DNA from: Liolophura sinensis
Lineage: Eukaryota > Mollusca > Polyplacophora > Chitonida > Chitonidae
Assembly: GCF_032854445.1 (NCBI RefSeq)
Contig: NC_088306.1
Coordinates: 19,875,764 to 19,935,763 of the forward strand
Direction of reading: 5' to 3'
Length of the DNA: 60,000 bases
Shown here: positions 1-14,000 of the stretch, one piece after another
Position numbering within the stretch: the stretch's first letter is position 1
Layout of the letters: every line of letters starts with the position of its first letter
Position numbers and translations under genes: made by a program
Notes under the pieces: model-generated
What the model was told of the DNA's origin: nothing
Databases searched by the model: none
Seen by the model: only the letters and a program-made list of their open reading frames with translations

Positions 1-282
1 TCTTACATTGTAAGTGGGAAGTGGTTAAAGGTGTTTGCCTGTCAGTCATTTCAAACACAAAGAGGTGCAGATTCAAAACTGGCACCCTAATGTTCATTGA
101 ACAAAATTTGTCCTCCATCAATATTGCTTGCATATCTGTGAGTCAGGTGTTGAAAAGTTGGTCAGTAACTTGACACGTGTATTCTAGCGATTGATATCGT
201 TAAGCAGCCCCTGCAGTATAAGGCTACATTACAGTAGATTCATATGTGATTTATATATTACATATATATTATGCCATATGTC
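1..282. other. Upstream sequence with no recognised feature
   Basis: A/T-rich non-coding DNA. Short open frames here lack any coding character. Confidence 0.4.
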
Positions 283-615
283 TTCGGGCATTTTTGGTGG
301 CCTAATGGGTAGAGGGTCCACTTCAAAATTAGAAGACCCCAGGATTAATCCCAGGAAAGGTCATACCAAAGACTTTAAAAATGGTACTAGCAGCAGCCAT
401 GCTTGGCCCTTAGCATTGAGAGGTTAGAGCAAGCAAACATGACTGGTTGGCGGCTGACCGCTTGTCAGTTTCATGTGACTGGGTTGGGTGTCATATCTGG
501 TGTTTTCAGCATGATACTTCAGTGGTGGCAGCATTTTGACCGCATGGACTCATCCTGCCACAAGAACACACAATATCTGTACACACACCTAATGATGAAA
601 AAACATTAAACACCA
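283..615 (+). mobile_element. SINE-C copy, tRNA-derived head
   Basis: Starts with a tRNA-like A box (GGTGGCCTAATGGGTAGAGG) and B-box-like 'GGATTAATCCC', and ends 'acattaaacaccaagc'. Its middle (gggcgtcat.tctggtgt.ttcagcatgatacttcagtg) recurs at 10690-10975, showing a dispersed family. Confidence 0.6.
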
Positions 616-622
616 AGCAGAC

Positions 623-1200
623 ATTTAGATAATACATACATACATATTATGTCTTTGAATCTTTCGTTCATTGCCTTATGGGGTATAAACTAGTAAAAGC
701 ACACCAATTCAAACACTTACTATTCATCTGCCATAATAAAATTAGTATATATTCGTAGTAGGCTAAGTTGGAACTTGCCTCAGATTGTGGCAAAAAGAAA
801 ACTCCTGTCTTCAATTCAATTTAAAACTGAATCCATTTAAAAAGAACAAACCTATTAACCTGTGCATTATGAAAACTTAACAGAGTCAAGGTTGTTTTAG
901 AGTGGTTATTTGCACACAGTCAGACACTGGTGCAGAAAATTTGGCATAACTTGTTAATAGGCATATAAACATTTCAGCAGCATCAGCTGTATGTGAAGCT
1001 ATAGTTAGTCTGTTTTGTATTTTTCAAAAACCCTTGAGTCCCATCAGCTATGTCTTTTATCCGAAAAATTCTGCCAAACGTTGGCTCGAAGCCGTGGCCA
1101 TAAAAACTAACTGCAGAATTTAAAACGGGTGAACATCACAGTTAAGTCATTCGTTCATTTTCTCAACACTTTCATGAGGTCAGGGGTGATGTTGATAGCC
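623..1200. other. Non-coding stretch, nothing recognised
   Basis: A/T-rich sequence without repeats or open frames that I can support. Promoter elements or a first non-coding exon could lie here, but none is evident. Confidence 0.35.
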
Positions 1201-1214
1201 ACCTGTCCTTGGGT

Positions 1215-1385
1215 GGGTTTGTCTTGTTTGCGTGTGTGGCTTTATCTTGTTTGTGTGTGTGGCTTTATCTTGTTTGCGTGTGTGGCTTTATCTTGTTTGC
1301 GTGTGTGGCTTTATCTTGTTTGCGCGTGTGGCTTTATCTTGTTTGCGTGTGTGGCTTTATCTTGTTTGCGTGTGTGGCTTTATAT
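1215..1385. repeat. Minisatellite, 23-nt unit, about 7 copies
   Basis: Unit 'ggctttatcttgtttgcgtg' plus 'tgt', with single-base variants. Open frames of 113 and 153 codons across it are repeat artefacts. Confidence 0.92.
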
Positions 1386-1599
1386 TCTTGTGAACAAGAT
1401 ATCTCCAACGCTGGAAAGTGGTATTCAACATTTGCAAAGATCTGTGAGAGCCACAGAGTTGTGCAGGTAGAAGTAGCAGATTACAAAAGGCCTGCTAGTG
1501 GCAGTTTGATGACAGCCATCTACTTCCTGTATGTTTTTACAAAGTGCCCAATGAATGTGTTCGTAGAAATGCATTCATGGATACATGTTCATGTTCAGG

Positions 1600-1742
1600 C
1601 TGTACGTGGGACGGTCTGTGGATGGTCAAGGCTTTCCCCTGGGGTGAAACCCGGTTTCCTCCCACCATAATGCTTGCCGCCATCATATAGGTGAAATATT
1701 CTTGAGTAAGGCATAAAACACCAACCAAATTAATAAGTAAAC
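1600..1742 (+). mobile_element. SINE-A, 5'-truncated copy
   Basis: 3' part of the SINE-A family ('cccggtttcctcccaccata', then 'attcttgagtaaggcataaa'). Confidence 0.8.
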
Positions 1743-2033
1743 ATGTACATGTAAGCGTTAACATATGTAATAATCAGGCAATTTTCCATTTGAGCATTAC
1801 ATTGTGACCAAATCTGAACTCTACCCAAAACTTGTATATCTGAGTATATTTCTCAATATGTTCCTATTAACTGCAAAAGATGGGGGGATGTTGTTGACAT
1901 GTGTTTTGTAAACACCTAGGGCAGCCTGTAGTTTATTTACAAGCTTACATACTCAATCTCTATTTATTTATATTAGTTTTTCTTTCTTTTTTTTTTTTTT
2001 TTTTGAAAGGACAAAGAAAACACTGAAACCAAG

Positions 2034-2069
2034 ATGGAGGAAAGTGCTCCAAAAAGTCCAGCTTCCAAG
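2034..2069 (+). CDS. GCC2: GCC2 exon 1 (start codon exon)
   Basis: Encodes MEESAPKSPASK (residues 1-12), donor AAG|gtgaat, phase 0. The ATG at 2034 is the first in frame, and the short Ser/Pro/Ala-rich leader resembles the leader before the conserved block in vertebrate GCC2. The exon probably begins at 2010 after a long T-tract and 'gaaag' acceptor. The frame stays open from 2010 to the ATG (eight codons, no stop), so an upstream coding exon outside this model cannot be excluded. Confidence 0.75.
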
Positions 2070-5000
2070 GTGAATATGAAATAATAATTTTATTCCGAAA
2101 TTCTTTAGATCATGTTTATTTGAATGAAAACTCACACCTGGCCCACACTCTGCGTTCGCCAGGCCTTGGTGACAGTTTTATGAGGGACGACAGTGCTCCT
2201 GTGGTTGTTTGCACAGATGTGAGAAAGGTTGCCAGTAATTTATAAAAGGTCAATGCAATCCAGTCTTCTCCACTCATAAAACTGACTGCCATGGTAGAAG
2301 TGAAAAACTATTGACTATCTCCTTATTAAAGCTACAGCATTAATGATGTGCGTTCATTGTAATGGTGATAAGAGTGAAAAATCTAGATTTTCTGCATAGA
2401 TGTTTTACAGGCAGATTTTGATCATTGCAGTGCTACTCAGCATAATTCAAGTACATTATTATGTAGTGTAGCTTGTAATATACTGTGGCCTCCTGACTGG
2501 GTGGGGTATTAATCCTGCCTAGTCAGGTGTCTGTACTAACATGCCATTGAGGTAGCACTCAAAATTTATTTATTTATTATTTTATAAATAAAAAATTTGT
2601 GAGTTCAAGTCCAGCTCATGCTGGCTCCCTGTCCATAAGTGGAAAGGTATGCCAGCAACCTGCAGGTGGTTGTGGGTTTCCCCCGGGCTCTGTCCGGTTC
2701 CCACCCACCATAATGGTGGCCATTGTATACGTGAAATATTCTTGAGTACGGCGTAAAACACCAGTCAAATAAATAAATAAATAAATTATTTGCTTAGTGT
2801 TTTCGCTGTAGTCAAGAATATTTCACTTCTATAACAGTGACCAGCTTTATGTTGGGAAGAAACGGGGCAGAGCCCTAGGGAACCCACTACCATCCGCAGG
2901 TTGTTGACAGACCTTCCCGCATACATTTACAACAGGTGAGGAAGTCAGCATAAGCTGGACTTGAACTCGCAGCGATTGCATTGATGAGAGGCTCCTGGAT
3001 CATTGCACAACTCTGGCATGCTAACCACAAGGCCACGGAGGCCCCTGTAAGTTAATACATGTGTGTTGATATTAGGCCTTGTTTGCTACAGTGAGATACC
3101 ATTGGTATGTGAAGTTCGTACCCACAACCAGTGACGATCTGCAGTACTTGGCCTGTCAGACACCATCAGTATTCTCATATGAGTCTCTCCAATCAATACC
3201 ACAGTGCTTTCTCTGATCGAATAGCAATATCAGTGATAGCTTTATGCTTCTAGCATTTTATGCAATTAGAGCTTCTTGGGTGTGGCCAATACATATATGT
3301 ATATATCTATCCATGTTGTGCTTTAAACACATGTTGGCCATAACTTGTATTGCCATTTTATCAAAGGATACAATTTGAATTTTATCCGTTGTACATGTAC
3401 ATCAAATACAGATGTGTGCATGACGGACATTTACCTGTACGTACATGGACATAATGTACAGATGTGTGCATGACGGACATTTACCTGTACGTACATGTAC
3501 ATCCAATACAGATGTGTGCATGACGGACATTTACCTGTACGTACATGCACATCCAATACAGATGTGTGCATGACGGACATTTACCTGTACGTACATGGAC
3601 ATCCAATACAGATGTGTGCATGACGGACATTTACCTGTACGTACATGTACATCCAGTACAGATGTGTGCATGACAGACATTTACTTGTATGTACGTGTAC
3701 ATCCAATACAGATGTGTGCATGACGGACATTTTCCTGTACGTACATGGACATAATGTACAGATGTGTGCATGACGGACATTTACCTGTACGTACATGCAC
3801 ATCCAATACAGATGTGTGCATGACAGACATTTACCTGTAGGTACATGTACATTATATGTAGATGTGTGCATGACGGACATTTACCTGTATGTACATGTAC
3901 ATCCAATACAGATGTGTGCATGACGGACATTTACCTGTACGTACATGCACATCCAATACAGATGTGTGCATGACGGACATTTACCTGTACGTACATGCAC
4001 ATCCAATACAGATGTGTGCATGACGGACATTTACCTGTACGTACATGCACATCCAATACAGATGTGTGCATGACGGACATTTACCTGTACGTATATGCAC
4101 ATCCAATACAGATGTGTGCATGACGGACATTTACCTGTACGTACATGCACATCCAATACAGATGTGTGCATGACGGACATTTACCTGTACGTACATGCAC
4201 ATCCAATACAGATGTGTGCATGATAGACATTTACCTGTACGTACATGCACATCCAATACAGATGTGTGCATGACGGACATTTACCTGTACGTACATGCAC
4301 ATCCAATACAGATGTGTGCATGATAGACATTTACCTGTACGTACATGCACATCCAATACAGATGTGTGCATGACGGACATTTACCTGTACGTACATGCAC
4401 ATCCAATACAGATGTGTGCATGACGGACATTTACCTGTACGTACATGGACATAATGTACAGATGTGTGCATGACAGACATTTACCTGTACGTACAAGGAC
4501 ATATACATGAAATACTGATGCTTGCATGACGGACATTTACCTGTACGTACATGTACATCCAATACAGATGTGTGCATGACGGACATTTACCTGTACGTAC
4601 ATGTATATCCAATACAGATGTGTGCATGACAGACATTTACCTGTACGTACATGTACATCCAATACAGATGTGTGCATGACGGACATTTACCTGTACGTAC
4701 ATGTACATCCAATACAGATGTGTGCATGACGGACATTTACCTGTACGTACATGGACATAATGTACAGATGTGTGCATGACGGACATTTACCTGTACGTAC
4801 ATGTACATCCAATACAGATGTGTGCATGACGGACATTTACCTGTACGTACATGTACATCCAATACAGATGTGTGCATGACGGACATTTACCTGTACGTAC
4901 ATGGACATAATGTACAGATGTGTGCATGACGGACATTTACCTGTACGTACATGCACATCCAATACAGATGTGTGCATGACGGACATTTACCTGTACGTAC

Positions 5001-8000
5001 ATGGACATAATGTACAGATGTGTGCATGACAGACATTTACCTGTAGGTACATGTACATTATATGTAGATGTGTGCATGACGGACATTTACCTGTATGTAC
5101 ATGGACATCCAATACAGATGTGTGCATGACAGACATTTACCTGTAGGTACATGTACATTATATGTAGATGTGTGCATGACGGACATTTACCCGTATGTAC
5201 ATGTACATTATATGTAGATGTGTGCATGACGGACATTTACCTGTATGTACATGTACATCCAATACAGATGTGTGCATGACGGACATTTACCTGTATGTAC
5301 ATGTACATCCAATACAGATGTGTGCATGACGGACATTTACCTGTACGTACATGCACATCCAATACAGATGTGTGCATGACGGACATTTACCTGTACGTAC
5401 ATGCACATCCAATACAGATGTGTGCATGACGGACATTTACCTGTACGTACATGGACATAATGTACAGATGTGTGCATGACGGACATTTACCTGTATGTAC
5501 GTGTACATCCAATACAGATGTGTGCATGACAGACATTTACCTGTAGGTACATGTACATTATATGTAGATGTGTGCATGACGGACATTTACCTGTACGTAC
5601 ATGCACATCCAATACAGATGTGTGCATGACGGACATTTACCTGTACGTACATGTACATCCAGTACAGATGTGTGCATGACGGACATTTACCTGTATGTAC
5701 ATGGACATAATGTACAGATGTGTGCATGACGGACATTTACCTGTACGTACATGCATATCCAATACAGATGTGTGCATGACAGACATTTACCTGTACGTAC
5801 ATGTACGAGGTAGGAGGCAAAGATACATGTGTTTGCTAATCAAGCATATTGACCTACCCTAAATGACCTCAAAGTTCGTCTACGACTAAGTTGCTCATTT
5901 TTCCAGATTCTGGGAGTTGCATTGATTTTAGGAATGTGCATTGAGAGTTGTTTGGAAGGTAGGACGATATCCTACTGAGAAAATGTAAACTTTAGCACCA
6001 AAACATTATTTGACATTATTTGCCTCCAGAAATGCTCTTTTGTGATTGAATTTTTAGGTCAGTTAGGGTGTGTTTAGATTAGTAGTACTCCTCATTGCTA
6101 ATTACAAAAGATACACATACATCCAGCCCATTTGCAAAGACAACATGCAACTCATGAAAGCTAATATTAATTACATAGCCAATCGTCTAACGCCACCACA
6201 GGGTATGTATGTATGTGTATGAGACAAACTTGTATTTTACATTTATCGTGATCACTGTCTGATTTAGGGTGTATGGAGCCTGTGATGTTTGTGTCAGTAC
6301 ATACAAATGCCCTGAAGGTTCAGTGTGTACATTATCTTTATTACACTGGGTTCCATTGAACGAGCCTTTCATTATTCAACAACTGGTGGCAGAGTAACAG
6401 TTAACGAGGGTCGTCTGCTAATTGACCAGCTGTTACATGCATGCCATGTGCACATCAATCTGGTTATTGGAAGTGCCTAAGAAGATGACGTATATCTTTT
6501 TGACACATACTGTAGCATTCATTATGCATGTAGCTCAGTCGGTTAGCGCGCTAGCGCAGCGTAATGACCCAGGAGCCTCTCACCAATGCGGTCACTGTGA
6601 GTTCAAGTCCGGCTTATGCTGGCTTCCTCTCTGGCCGTACGTGGGAATTTCTGCCAGCAACCTTCGGATGGTCGTGGGTTTCCCCCAGGCTCTGCCCGGT
6701 TTCCACCCACCATAATGCTGGCTGCTGTCTTCTAAGTGAAGTATTCTTGAGTACGGCGTAAAACACCAATCAAATAAATAAATAAATAAATTATGCATGT
6801 AAGAACTGTGTAACTCATGAAGCCTTAATATCACTAAAGCCATATGTTCACCCCACCCCAAACATCCTCCATAATACCTGTGATTAGATGTCAATATAGC
6901 AGTTAACAATAAAGTGAAAAATAAAATAACAAATCAGTTAATTAGGACATACTTTCATCTACCAAACTACATGTATACAGACAAAAATCCTAAGGTGGCT
7001 GTGTTGTAAGTTTGGCAGGGTTATAAATAAATGTTAAGGTATTAAGCTAATCTAGTTTCATTCAGTTTTAATATTATGATACATGGAACCACAGAGATTG
7101 ATGATGAATGAGAAAAGCATCTGTAGTGCCTAGGTAGTTTTATGGTCACAAACTTACCAGGTCCAAATATGTTTTGAGTACTTGTATTTATTTTGATATC
7201 TTTTCCAATGAACTCAATGCATGAACAAGTCTGGCAGATTTACATGTAAATGTTTGTGAAGTATGGGAGACAAACATGAAAATTGACATTAAAGACATTG
7301 ACATGGCTGTTTTAGTTTGTCTAAAAACAACCTGGCAGAAAATTTGATAGAAATAGGAGCATTGGTCAAAGTAAGAGACTTGCTCACAGTTTTACTTCAG
7401 CAGCAACTTTTACTCTTGGTTACAGCCTAATAAACACCCTCATCAATGATGCAATTCAAAATGTTAATATACATGTAGTATATATTTTGTTTTCTGGTTT
7501 TCAGCTGGATAATTTATCACGAGAAGACCTCGTTAAATTTGTAAAGAAGCAGACTTTGATGCTGCAGAAAACTCGAGCAAAATGTGATGGTGAGTTTATG
7601 TTGAATTTCATGTAGGATATTAAGGCGACTTTCACAAAACTTTGTAAGTCCTATTTTTCGTAATTATTTTCTTAAAAGACTTTGTCTGGGTTATAATGGC
7701 CTAAGGCAACGTCAGTAATACGAGAAAAGTTACGAAAAATTGATTTACGAAGTTTTGTGAATGTGGCCTCAGGCCTGGGCATGAGGTGTGAATGATAAAT
7801 CACTCTCACAGGGTCTTGTGTAAGGTCAAATAGACAGGAGATTTACTCTCCTGGATTAATTGATTATTAATATGTCAATATATGAAAATGTTTGAATTAC
7901 TTGTTAACTGCTCACCTAAATTGGCATATAGGAGAGTGGAAAACTGCTGGTCAGCTACATATGTTTGCTCACAGCAGTGCTGGTTTCCTCCCACCATAAT

Positions 8001-11000
8001 GCGGGCCGCTGCTGTATAAGTGAGATATCCTTGAGTATGGCGTAAAACACCAATCAAATAAATTAATAAATCACTGCAATACCAATGTATTACTTATAGC
8101 TTTAGATGTACATTGTATACCTTTTTTTATGGCTAAACAAAATTTAAGGAAAGATTAAATAAATAGATTTAGATTTTTCTGTTACACAATTAACTATGCC
8201 CACCAGTGTTAAGTTATACCCTAATCGTTTGTTGGGTTTTTTTTTTAATATCTCATTATAGTGTTTGAAATGTCAGAGTTATTTTATTTTATTTTTTTTT
8301 TTTTTTGTTCTCGGGGCATTAGATTACGTAATACTCAAATTAGCAATGCTGAATTTGCAAATAATTGCGGGCAGATTAAAACCAAATTGGTGTCAAGGCC
8401 GTTCTTTTATAAAGCAGAAAGCGTACAAAACTTTTCACAGGGATTCAATTGGGGAGGGGAAAGTTGGATGGCAAGCGGGCAGTTTCTTTACAAATTGCCG
8501 ATGCATTGCTGACTGTTCAGCAAAGCTGTGGGCATACTGATCGCATAGGTTTGACTTAACGTTACTCTGTATGCACCATATCCAGTACATGTAGGTCACA
8601 TGTACTGTCCTGGATTAGGATTAAAGTATCTGATCAGTTGTATGACAGCCATCAGCTGGCACGGCTGGTGGCTTTTTACTCAGATTATCTGCTGAATCAA
8701 CTGACTGTCGTACATGTAGTTGTACAGTAATTTGTCACCTGCGGTAGCGAAATTCACAAACAAAAATTATGTTTTGCAGAGACATTTAAGTGAATAAGCG
8801 ACACTCTGTTTGAAGAGATAGAAATACTTGAATATATGCGTTGTTCACAGTGTACATACTGCATGTAGTACAACAACCATGTTTAAGTTACTCAGGCATT
8901 ACTTGTACACTACATGTATGCTACATGTTCGTTGCATGTTTGCTACATCTACACTACATGTACATCTCCAAATGCTTGAATCAACCATGCACATTACTGT
9001 AGGGCTGTAGATTTTGGTCAGTTTTAATATGAATCTGACTGCCCCTGTGTCTTTTGATCCTCAGACTGGTACAGGGCCTTCAGTGACCCAGGAGCCATTG
9101 AACAACGTGATACATGACAGTTAAAGTCTGACTCATGGGCTGCCCGGTTTCCTCCATCCATAATGTTGGCCGCTGTTGTATAAGTGAAATAGTATCAGTC
9201 ATCCTGAAATCATTACGGTTTCATGTATGCATGAACTTGTATATAAGGAAAATGTCCTTGTAAACCAGTGTTAATCCACACATATCAACTTAAATGTGTA
9301 GCTTTAATAGGTAATTTTCAAGCAAAGCATATACAGTATCATATAATACGCAAAGTAACTTTGTTTTCTTCATTAGTTTATGTTTGTTTGTCATGATCAA
9401 ATGGCAAAGTTGTTCAGTTGTTCCAAAGTGTATAGTACATGTGTAGCAGTATTAACTTAACTTTTATAGTCTGTAATAATGCCCCATTAGTTTTTGTAAT
9501 GTAAGATACAGTACTGGTTTTAAGACTAACAGAATTTTTAAAACATTGTTGAACGTCCATGTCACTGGATTCCTCGCATATTTTGAGACAGACCAAATTT
9601 ATAGCGACCAATAACCCTGAATTCTATCGGTAAATCTTGTTTTGTTTATTGTAGAGTTGAGTAAAAGGCTGATGGTATCCCAGGATTCTCAGCAGACAGA
9701 ATACAGTGGTGGACATTCCATTGAACTAGACAACAAGGTCAAGGTCAGTCAGTACTTCTGTTTCACACGGATGTCTTTGTAATGCATGTACTTAGTACTT
9801 ACGTACAAAATAAGATTTACAAGCATTTATATATTGTTTTTTGACATGTTCTTTGTGACAGTTGGATAATTTTGCATGACGAAACTACATCATAGAACAG
9901 ACATTGACCATTTTAATGGAACAGCTGGGTCACATTCCTGAATTTGTACTTGAATTAGACAATTTTTCAGGAAGATGAAAAGGTCTGCTGCCAAAACCTC
10001 CCAAACCTCCACCTGTGCACATGTGAAAACTTACATATATTGCCAGTTTTTGCATCTGTCTCTTGCCAAGTTGATTGTAAGATTTTCATCTGTAACAAAT
10101 CAGAATAAAATTGATTCTAGCTTTTTAGCTCAATAAGTCATCAATATGTGCTGCATGGATTGTGAAGTTCTGAACTGTTAGTTTTTCCACCACAGTCTGT
10201 GTTTGTCTTTGTCGTTCATTTTTTTTTTTTTTTGTCTCGGGACTCCAAAACGTTGTGATGAATCTCCTGACAAAAATGTAAAAAATTTGGTAATTTATTT
10301 GTCAGTGTTAGTGGGCTACTAATAGAGTGCTTTAAAACATCTGAAAATCATGTTTTACTGTGACAGTCAGACAGAGGTTCATTTGCATGTATTCTCTTTC
10401 ACAAGACAACAAAAACAGTAGTAAATTACTTGTACGTTCCAACCTGTTTGAGTACATGCTGAAAATCATGGACTGTCTGTGGTACTACAGTACTAATGAT
10501 CAAGCCGCTCTTGATGCCATGTACCGCTTCAGTGGCCCAATGGTTAAGTGAGAAGGTCTGTCAGCAACCTGTGGATGGTTGTGGGTTTCCCCTGGGCTCT
10601 GCACGGTTTCCACCCGCCATAATGCTGTCTGCCGTCGTATAAGTGAAATATTCTTGAGTACAGTGTAATACACCAATCAAATAAATAAATAAATCAAATA
10701 CGAGAGACCAGGGATGAAACCTGGGTCAGGTCATATTTTTAAAAGTGGTAATTGTTGCAGCCTCATTTGCCACTCAGCTGTGAGATGTTAGAACAAGGAA
10801 ACAGGAATGGGTCGCCCTTTGTTTGAGTATAGTGTGAGCGGGTCGGGCGTCATGTCTGGTGTGTTTGGTATGATACTTCAGTGATGGCAGACATAGTGTA
10901 TCTACATGCACCTAATAACTCCTCGTTGTTGTAAGACTGAAAATTTGCTGAGTACTACGTTAAAACCAAAGCATACAAGCCTCTGCAGCCTTCTTTAGTA

Positions 11001-14000
11001 CACCAGGATGACACAATGACCCAGGGATCTCCCACCAATGCAGTCACTGTGAGTTTAAGTTCTGTTCATGCTGGTTTCCTCTCCGGCCATACGTGGAAAG
11101 GTAAATCAGTCAATCGAACACCAATCAAATAAATCCATAAATACGTTCCTGTAGGCCAGGAATGACCACCAAACATCAAACATATTTGCCCTCTTGGAAT
11201 GGAAGTATGCTTTATGCCAGTTTGTATGATACTGGATTCCAGGAATTGGAAGACAAACTCCAGGAGATGGAAACTGAGAAGAGTGAGATGTTGGTGGCTT
11301 ACAGTGCTGTGCAGTCTGCTCAGGAACAGTCTATTCAACAATTCCAGGTGCGTCATGTCTGCTATGTCAGCTGTTCTTCAAGATGAGAATTACATGTACA
11401 TGTAGTTTGTAGAATGTGCACCTATGGGATTGACAGTTTAAATTGAAGTTGTCGCATTAGACAGGTGGTGTAAAATCTGAAACTGATATCCTTTATTCGT
11501 GGTCCTGATGATTGATGGATGTGTTTTTTTATTCAACAATATACTCTACATGGACATATATGTCATACAGAGGTGTATAATATATTGGCAGGAATAAAGC
11601 TCTACAGACCTAGCTGTACCCTGTTTGGTGGGGGTTGGGTGGGGGGAGATTCCTTAAGAAAAACTGTTTTCAATATGCCACATATGTTTTTACAGGCCTT
11701 GGAGCAAGAGCTGTCCAATGTGAAACAGCAGAACTCAGATCTGGAAGCTGAGCTTTTAGCAGAAAAAAGGTCTAAAAAGGTAAGTAGACCTGTAAGATCT
11801 GTACATGTATTCAGACAGGCTGAGCTGTGGTATATGAACCAGTATAACTATTCTCTTGCATTTGACTGCTAATTTCATGGCTTTGTATTTTTTTATCTTT
11901 TTTGTGCTTTGCTTGGGATAGACTTTCAAGTTTATTTACTCGTATGTTTCTTTTGTTACATCTTTATATTGCATTCATATCTATTCAAAGGGTAAATACA
12001 GTCATGACAATCTAGATTTTCCAAATATTACAACATAGCTAGTCAAAATCAACTTTATGTAACATTCTTTTACCTGAAATTAATACAAAAACATTTCTGA
12101 AACTTTGGGGAAGACTTGCCTTAATAGAATTTACAGGTAGGCTAAATTTCCTACAGGGAACATTTCCTGCCTATAGGAATTCAGGTCCAAGCTGTTTAGT
12201 GTAGGAATCATTCTGTGTTAGTTTGCACACATGCATTGGCAAAATTACACAAAAGGATAATGGGCAATTAAATACAGCTTGCAGTTGAGTGGCTATTAGG
12301 CAGGTACTTTGACATCCTTGAAAGACTTCTCATGCTTGTGATCAGTTGAACTGCTGAATTTACCCTTTCTGTTTCAAATCTAACGTTCGTAAGGTTAACC
12401 CAATAGCTGTGTGTATATGTAATTGTATGTACCACCACTACTAATAATACCAACCCCATGACTGCCCCTGTTGACCCCCATGTGTTGAGATCTAGGTAGG
12501 TGTTTTCCCCCCCATGCTTATCTCTTATTAATAGGATTTGGAGGAACAGTGGGAGTGTATGAAGATCAAAGATGAAAGCCTGACTTCCACCTTACTTTGT
12601 CTGCAACAGGAAAACCAGGTGAGCAGCTGCCCGGGAAAATTGTCAAACCTTGTAATTAGGCCATTGCTGTGTGAACGTCCTGGTATGCTACCAGGTTGCA
12701 AGTGAAACTTTTACTGCTTTTAGGCTTGCTTAAGTCAGTAGGAAGCCAGGGAGTTTCCTTAAAATATTAGCAGGGCTTCAATGGCTGAGGTTGTTAGTGT
12801 GCCAGCACGGCGCAGAGGCCCGGGAATCGCTTACCTATGTTGGCTTCAGCTCATATTGGCTTCCCCTCTGACTGTACGTGGGAATGTCTACCAGCATCCT
12901 GCGGATTGTCGTGGGCACTGCCAGGTTTCCTCAGACCGTAATGCTGGCCACTGTCATATAAGTGAAATATCCCTGAGTATGGCATAAAACACCAGTCAAA
13001 TAAAAAAATAAATCAAAATATAAACAAAAAATAAAAAGCACAGCAAATAAATAAATGAAGCATTGGACTCTTAAGAGAATATTACAATCCTCAACACTGG
13101 TGGCATTAGATCTGGGAATTCTTCTGCTTTCGTTGGCTTCAGTTACTTTTGTCATCATGTCATAACGTGGCTGTTTAGGTTTCCTCCATTCCTGTGGCAG
13201 ATTACTGTGGCATAGAATGTAGTACATGTATTTGGTACGAGTCAGCACCCTGACCATATCAGTTCCATCTTCTGAGAAATTATGACTTGTATGGTGTTTT
13301 TGGCGACAGTTGTGCTCACTTACTGTAATTCTTCAATCTTTTTGCATGTTTGCAAGGTGTTTATTCAAGAATGTTTGGAAGGTGTTATTCTGCGTTGACT
13401 GATGAAGTAATACTGTCTGTGAAGCTCTGAAACTGGCCAATCCAACCAATATAGTTTTGTCTCCAAAATCAAATTAAAATTGTGCATAGATTGCACTGAA
13501 AGTTGCTCTTTCATATGCAAAAAGGTTTAGGAATTAAGGTAGTTCTGTCCTAGTACATTTTGTTGACTGATAAAATGGTTAATGGTTCTGTGGCTTATCA
13601 AGGTGTATGTTGCTTCTTTTAGTGTATGACATCATGTTGTTGCATGTCTGTTGTTTTTGCTCAGGATCTCCTGGAGCAGATCAAGCTGCTAAATGAGGCC
13701 AGAGATGAGATTATGGGCAAACTGAAGAGTTTACAGGACTCCCCAAATACTATAGCCACCTTGAAAGATGAACAGGCATCTTTGCTTGAAGATAAAAGCA
13801 AACTGGAGGCAGAAAAAACAGACATGCAAAACCTTCTCAGTGAGCAAAAGAAAACAATCGACGATCTAGAAAATCGGTTAAAGAGTGATCAGTCTGGTAA
13901 AGGTGGCGACCTCCAGAGCACGGAAGAGCTGAAGGCCTTGTGTGAAGACCTAAAAACCCAGAAGAATCAGCTGAATGAGACAGTTCAAGAGCTGTCAGTC

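Noticed and set aside
1129-1670. Overlapping open frames of 113 and 153 codons
   Set aside because: They read through the 23-nt minisatellite and a SINE-A fragment.
3391-5806. CRISPR-like regular array
   Set aside because: Units are fully repeated with no unique spacers, in a eukaryotic intron; it is a minisatellite.
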